From: Acidimicrobiia bacterium
GTDB taxonomy: Bacteria > Actinomycetota > Acidimicrobiia > Acidimicrobiales > Poriferisodalaceae
Assembly: GCA_022826045.1 (NCBI GenBank)
Contig: JAJDVQ010000080.1
Span: 1 to 36,045 of the forward strand
Direction: 5' to 3'
Length of the DNA stretch: 36,045 nt
This document shows, in pieces, positions 33,032 through 36,045 of this stretch (its first letter is position 1; every line of letters starts with the position of its first letter). The notes beneath the pieces are model-generated. The model was not told the DNA's origin. It saw nothing but the letters and a program-made list of their open reading frames with translations, and ran no database searches. Position numbers and translations under genes: made by a program.

Positions 33032-34653
33032 TTCAGCAGCGCCTTCAGGTCCTCGACGCCAATCAAGATCTCTCTCTCAAGTCTCGCCAAGTCGTCGAGG
33101 ATTTCGGTCGGCACCGCATACTCGATCTCGTCGTAGACGATCTGCTTGTACCTTTTGACACTGAGGTCATAATCGCTTGCTGCGATGTCTGTCTTCGGCA
33201 CACAGAACGATTGCTCGGTCGCCGCCCGCTCCAACTCGCTCCCAGCGCGCTCAACCCAGCGCGCTAGCACATCGGGCAAGTTGTTCTGCGGGTGCTCATC
33301 TTCAGACAGTAGAGCCCCGGCGAGCGCACCCAGCTGCGCTTCAGGTAGCAGTGGCATGCGTTTGTCGTCAAGGCCGTAGCCATCAGCTTGGAGGTCGTAG
33401 AACCAGACGAAGTCGGTGCCGCCGGAGTTTGTCTTGGTGAACAGCAGGATTGCTGTGGACACTCCGGAATATGGCTTGAACACGCCACCAGGCAGCGACA
33501 CGATGCCATCCAGCTTCTGGTCCTCGACGAGGATTCGGCGAAGTTCCTTGTGCGCCTTGGTCGAGCCGAACAGCACTCCATCGGGGACGATGACCGCTGC
33601 CCGGCCACCCGGCTTGAGGAGCCGCAAGAACAGCGAGAGGAACAGCAGCTCAGTCTTCTTCGTCCTGGCCACCTGCAGGAGGTCCTTGGCCGTGCCCTCG
33701 TAGTCCAACGATCCCGCGAAGGGCGGATTCGCAAGGATCAGGCTGTAGGCCTCGGCGTCGCCGGAGTGATCCTCGGCGAGCGAGTCCCGGTAGCTGATGT
33801 TCGGGTTCTGCACTCCATGGAGCTGCATGTTCATCGAGCCGATGCGGAGCATCGTGTTGTCGAAGTCGTAGCCCGAGAACATCCCGTCGTGGAAGTGCTG
33901 CTGCTGGCGGTCGTCGGTGAGGGCACCCGGGTGCTCACGGCGGATGTACTCACCGGCACCGACCAAGAACCCGCAAGTATCGCTGGCGGGGTCGCAGATC
34001 ACGTCGTCGGGCTGAGGCGCCGTCATCTCGACCATCAGCTCGATGATGTGCCGCGGCGTGCGAAACTGGCCGTTCTGGCCAGCAGTGGCGATCTTCGAGA
34101 GCATGTACTCGTAGACGTCGCCCTTGGTGTCCCGGTCCACCATCTCGACCGCATCGAGACCGTCCACCGCCTTCTCCAGCAGGGCCGGTGTGGGGATCGT
34201 GAGGCGGGCATCACGCATGTGCTTGGCGTGGCTGCTCTCGCCGGCCCGCTGCTGCAGGAACGGGAACACGTAGCTCTCGACGACATCGAACATCTCTGCG
34301 GCCGGGCGGTTCTTGAATCGCGACCAGCGCAGGTCGCCGTACGGCCGACCCTCGGCTCGACCCTCGGGCCGGAACTCCTGCTGCTCCGGAAAGATGTCGT
34401 CTTCGGCAGGGATCGGCTCGTGCGTGCGGTTCGCCTTGTTCTCCGCCAGCGTCTGCTGCTCGTCGAGCGCCTTGACGAACAGCAGGTACGTGAGCTGCTC
34501 CATCACCTCCAGCGGGTTCGAGATGCCCCCCGACCAGAAGTCGTTCCACACCGCATCGATCTGCCGCTTCAGCTCACCTGTGACCATGACCGCCCATTCT
34601 CGCCGGTCCGGGCACCCCGCGTGAAACTGCGATACCGCCATCTCGCTGCTCAA
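33028..34653 (-). CDS. hsdM: Type I DNA adenine methyltransferase HsdM, with a substituted AdoMet motif
   Basis: From TTG 34653 the product has 541 residues: an HsdM N-terminal domain (GELKRQIDAVWNDFWSGGIS, ALDEQQTLAENK) and an N6-adenine methyltransferase core. Motif IV is intact (ANPPF, 308-312). Motif I reads DPASDTCGFL (221-230) where HsdM proteins have DPA[SC]GT[CG]GFL; Asp225 replaces a strongly conserved Gly. It normally methylates host DNA at the HsdS target. The TTG start has the only strong Shine-Dalgarno (GGGAGGTG, 6 bases upstream); ATG 34587, directly before the conserved TGELKRQ, is the alternative. It is the first gene of the restriction operon. Confidence 0.93.
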   Translation of the reverse strand: MSSEMAVSQFHAGCPDRREWAVMVTGELKRQIDAVWNDFWSGGISNPLEVMEQLTYLLFVKALDEQQTLAENKANRTHEPIPAEDDIFPEQQEFRPEGRAEGRPYGDLRWSRFKNRPAAEMFDVVESYVFPFLQQRAGESSHAKHMRDARLTIPTPALLEKAVDGLDAVEMVDRDTKGDVYEYMLSKIATAGQNGQFRTPRHIIELMVEMTAPQPDDVICDPASDTCGFLVGAGEYIRREHPGALTDDRQQQHFHDGMFSGYDFDNTMLRIGSMNMQLHGVQNPNISYRDSLAEDHSGDAEAYSLILANPPFAGSLDYEGTAKDLLQVARTKKTELLFLSLFLRLLKPGGRAAVIVPDGVLFGSTKAHKELRRILVEDQKLDGIVSLPGGVFKPYSGVSTAILLFTKTNSGGTDFVWFYDLQADGYGLDDKRMPLLPEAQLGALAGALLSEDEHPQNNLPDVLARWVERAGSELERAATEQSFCVPKTDIAASDYDLSVKRYKQIVYDEIEYAVPTEILDDLARLEREILIGVEDLKALLK

Positions 34654-34789
34654 TCGCTACACCTCCCGAGGGCGATCACCTCGCCTCATGCCCCAAGAGC
34701 GACAGAAGGCGCAGTCGGCAGACTGGTCCAGGGCTCAAACTCGACCCACAAGCAATCGAAGAACTTCCCATCGATGAGCTTGGTCTCCT
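34654..34789 (-). promoter_or_regulatory. Upstream region of the restriction operon
   Basis: This 136-bp stretch lies between the hsdM start and the left end of IS3 copy B and must carry the operon promoter unless the element supplies one. It contains the hsdM Shine-Dalgarno (complement of 34660-34667). No convincing -35/-10 pair was identified by eye. Confidence 0.3.
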
Positions 34790-34839
34790 TGAATCGCCCC
34801 GGTCTTGGTGGAGGCTCTGTTCCTTGAGAGGATGGAGCG

Positions 34840-35133
34840 ATGCCAGGAAATGGGAGATGTCCCGCCGAGTTGCGTGAGCGGGCGGTGCGGATGGTGCTCG
34901 ACAGCGAGCGCTTGTACGGGTCTCGGTGGGAGGCGATCTGTTCGGTCGCCGGCAGGCTGGGTCCGACGCCGGGGACGGTGCGGCTGTGGGTGCGCCGCGC
35001 TGAGATCGACGGCGGGGTGCGGCCGGGGGTGACCACGGCTGAGCGTGCCCGGATCACAGATCTCGAGCGCGAGGTCCGTGAGCTGCGGCGGGCGAACGAG
35101 ATATTGAAGGCGGCGTCGGCTTTGTTCGGGTAA
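34840..35133 (+). CDS. IS3-family OrfA (HTH protein)
   Basis: The complete 97-residue OrfA has a helix-turn-helix of transposase 8 type (CPAELRERAVRMVLDSERLY, then TPGTVRLWVRRAEID) and a C-terminal leucine-zipper-like helix (ITDLEREVRELRRANEILKA). It normally binds element ends and multimerises with OrfB. The ATG at 34840 follows a purine-rich Shine-Dalgarno (GAGAGGA). It ends at TAA 35131-35133 in the block 35125-35147 that is identical to copy A; the orfB frame is the same as the orfA frame. Length is normal for IS3 group members. Confidence 0.85.
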   Translation: MPGNGRCPAELRERAVRMVLDSERLYGSRWEAICSVAGRLGPTPGTVRLWVRRAEIDGGVRPGVTTAERARITDLEREVRELRRANEILKAASALFG

Positions 35134-35160
35134 GGGGCTCGACCGCCAGTCCCAGAGATA

Positions 35161-35830
35161 GTGGCGTTCGTCGACGCTCATCGGGGCCGGTTCGGGGTCG
35201 AGCCGGTCTGCGCTGTGCTCGCCGGGCGCGGCGTCGGGATCGCCCCGTCCGCCTATTGCGCAGCCAAGAAGCGTGCGCCGTCGGCGAGAGCGGTGCGCGA
35301 CGGGGAGCTTCGCCCGTTGATCGCCGAGGTGCATGCGGCGAACTGCGACGCCTATGGGGCGGCGAAGGCGCCGGCCGCCTCAACCGCGTCAAGGGCGTGC
35401 GGGTGGCTCGCTCGCCGTGGAGCGGCTGATGGCACAGATGGGTCTTCGAGGCGTGGTGCGCGGCGCAAAGCCCCGCACGACCACCCCTGCCGGCGAGGGC
35501 CTGCCCTCCGATCTGGTGAACAGGGACTTCAGCGTCGACGCACCCGACCGGCTGCGGCTCGCGGACCTCACCTGGGTGCGCACCCGCAGCGGGTTCGTGT
35601 ACATGGCGTTCGCGATCGACGCCTGCTCGCGGCGCGTGCTGGGCTGGCGGGCGTCGCGCTCGTCGCGCACCGACCTCGCCCTCGACGCCCTCGACATGGC
35701 CATCGCCGCCCGCCGACGCGACGGCCGCCGCATCGAAGCAGTGACCCACCACAGCGACCGCGGATCGCAATACCTGTCCATCCGCTACAGCCAAAGACTC
35801 GACGACAACGACATCCTCAGCCGCGGGTGA
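35161..35830 (+). pseudogene. IS3-family transposase OrfB, frameshifted and 3' truncated
   Basis: Homology starts at GTG 35161 (AFVDAHRGRFGVEPVCAVL). The frame changes near 35365-35370 to one reading GRLNRVKGVRVARS, and again near 35410 to the frame that carries VERLMAQMGLRGVVRG and the integrase core (RLADLTWVRTRSGF, HHSDRGSQYLSIRYSQRLDD). At least two indels are therefore needed. The sequence ends at TGA 35828-35830 just before the expected GDSYDNALAE segment, so the catalytic Glu is lost. Two of three DDE residues remain. The gene is inactive. Confidence 0.85.
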
Positions 35831-35903
35831 CTCCGTTTGCGATGCTTCGCGAAGAGCGTCATTGAGTGCCGAATATCATGGCAACGCTGCCAGGAGTCGG
35901 GAG

Positions 35904-35909
35904 TACGAT
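35904..35909 (+). promoter_or_regulatory. Leaderless -10 box (TACGAT) of the right-edge gene
   Basis: TACGAT at 35904-35909 is followed by 7 bases and ATG 35917, the same box as before both VapB-like genes. Confidence 0.45.
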
Positions 35910-35916
35910 CCGCGTC

Positions 35917-36045
35917 ATGCGCGAGGACGAGGTTCGCCTGCGAGTCGGGGGTGAAGTCACTGTCGAACTGCTGTCGGCTGCGTTGACGGCATTCACAGCA
36001 GCACTGTCTGCGGCAGAGGCCAGCCATGATGCGCGGATTCGTTGG
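35917..36045 (+). CDS. Unknown protein, N-terminal 43 residues (partial at right edge)
   Basis: ATG 35917 opens a frame that stays open to the window end, giving 43 residues that begin MREDEVRLRVGGEVTVELLS and continue as an Ala-rich amphipathic helix (LTAFTAALSAAEASHDARI). The start is supported by the leaderless-type box upstream. No family is recognised from so short a piece. Confidence 0.6.
   Translation, partial: MREDEVRLRVGGEVTVELLSAALTAFTAALSAAEASHDARIRW

Larger units (their letters stand above)
34790..35835 (+). mobile_element. IS3-family insertion sequence, copy B (decayed, right end missing)
   Basis: The left terminus is TGAATCGCCCCGGTCTTGGT at 34790-34809, of the kind found at ends of actinobacterial IS3-group elements. 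orfA is intact; orfB has frameshifts and ends before the third catalytic residue. No reverse complement of the left terminus is found downstream, so the right end is deleted around 35830-35850. It has the same orientation as copy A and shares a 23-base identical block around the orfA stop, but the proteins are clearly diverged. Confidence 0.8.

Noticed and set aside
35831..35916. CTTCGCGAAG palindrome after the decayed transposase as a terminator or attachment site
   Set aside because: A single 10-bp palindrome without a T-tract or a second copy in the window.

Overview
The window is GC-rich DNA from an actinobacterium. The mix of CaiB/BaiF CoA-transferases, luciferase-like (F420/FMN) monooxygenases, an extradiol dioxygenase, a DUF7064/7065-type protein and phosphotransferase-like proteins suggests an Acidimicrobiia-like, possibly marine or host-associated, lineage; this is an inference from gene content only. 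Several genes carry a TANNNT box 6-7 bases before the start codon, as leaderless actinobacterial transcripts do. No rRNA, tRNA or CRISPR array was seen.

Layout. 1-1.3 kb: an IS3-family element whose left end is broken, apparently by an IS256-like element running off the left edge. 1.3-4.1 kb: the tail of an extradiol dioxygenase, an acyl-CoA-dehydrogenase-like flavin monooxygenase, and a redoxin gene with an in-frame TGA exactly at the redox Cys position, followed by a SECIS-like hairpin (candidate selenoprotein). 4.2-9.2 kb: a decay zone with three type II toxin-antitoxin pairs (one DinJ-YafQ, two near-identical VapBC-like pairs), a secreted protein with a 16-base G/C homopolymer, and remnants of an alcohol dehydrogenase, an ester cyclase, an SDR and a zinc-ribbon ORF. 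9.3-13.5 kb (minus): SDR, double-domain CoA-transferase, macrodomain protein and cytochrome c. 13.7-19.0 kb (plus): FAD oxidoreductase, luciferase-like monooxygenase, VOC protein and a cobalamin/Fe-S reductive dehalogenase of the cytosolic NpRdhA/BhbA type. 19.1-26.9 kb: class III aminotransferase with a truncated kinase, a membrane/coiled-coil protein, a three-gene operon (DUF7064/7065-like, helical protein, APH-like protein lacking its catalytic Asp), another luciferase-like enzyme and a fold-type II PLP enzyme. 26.9-34.7 kb (minus): a type I restriction-modification operon hsdM-hsdS-hsdR followed by an OLD-like AAA/TOPRIM ATPase. 34.8-35.9 kb: a second, decayed IS3-family element; then the start of an unknown gene at the right edge.

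The central genes look like accessory catabolism of aromatic or halogenated compounds (ring hydroxylation, ring cleavage, reductive dehalogenation, CoA transfer, redox balance). The flanks are mobile and defence DNA. The most interesting points are the candidate Sec-containing redoxin with its predicted SECIS, the reductive dehalogenase neighbourhood, the OLD-like gene attached to the type I system, the APH-like protein with an HGA motif, the HsdM motif I substitution, and the two IS3 elements whose orfA and orfB lie in the same frame with one stop codon between them.
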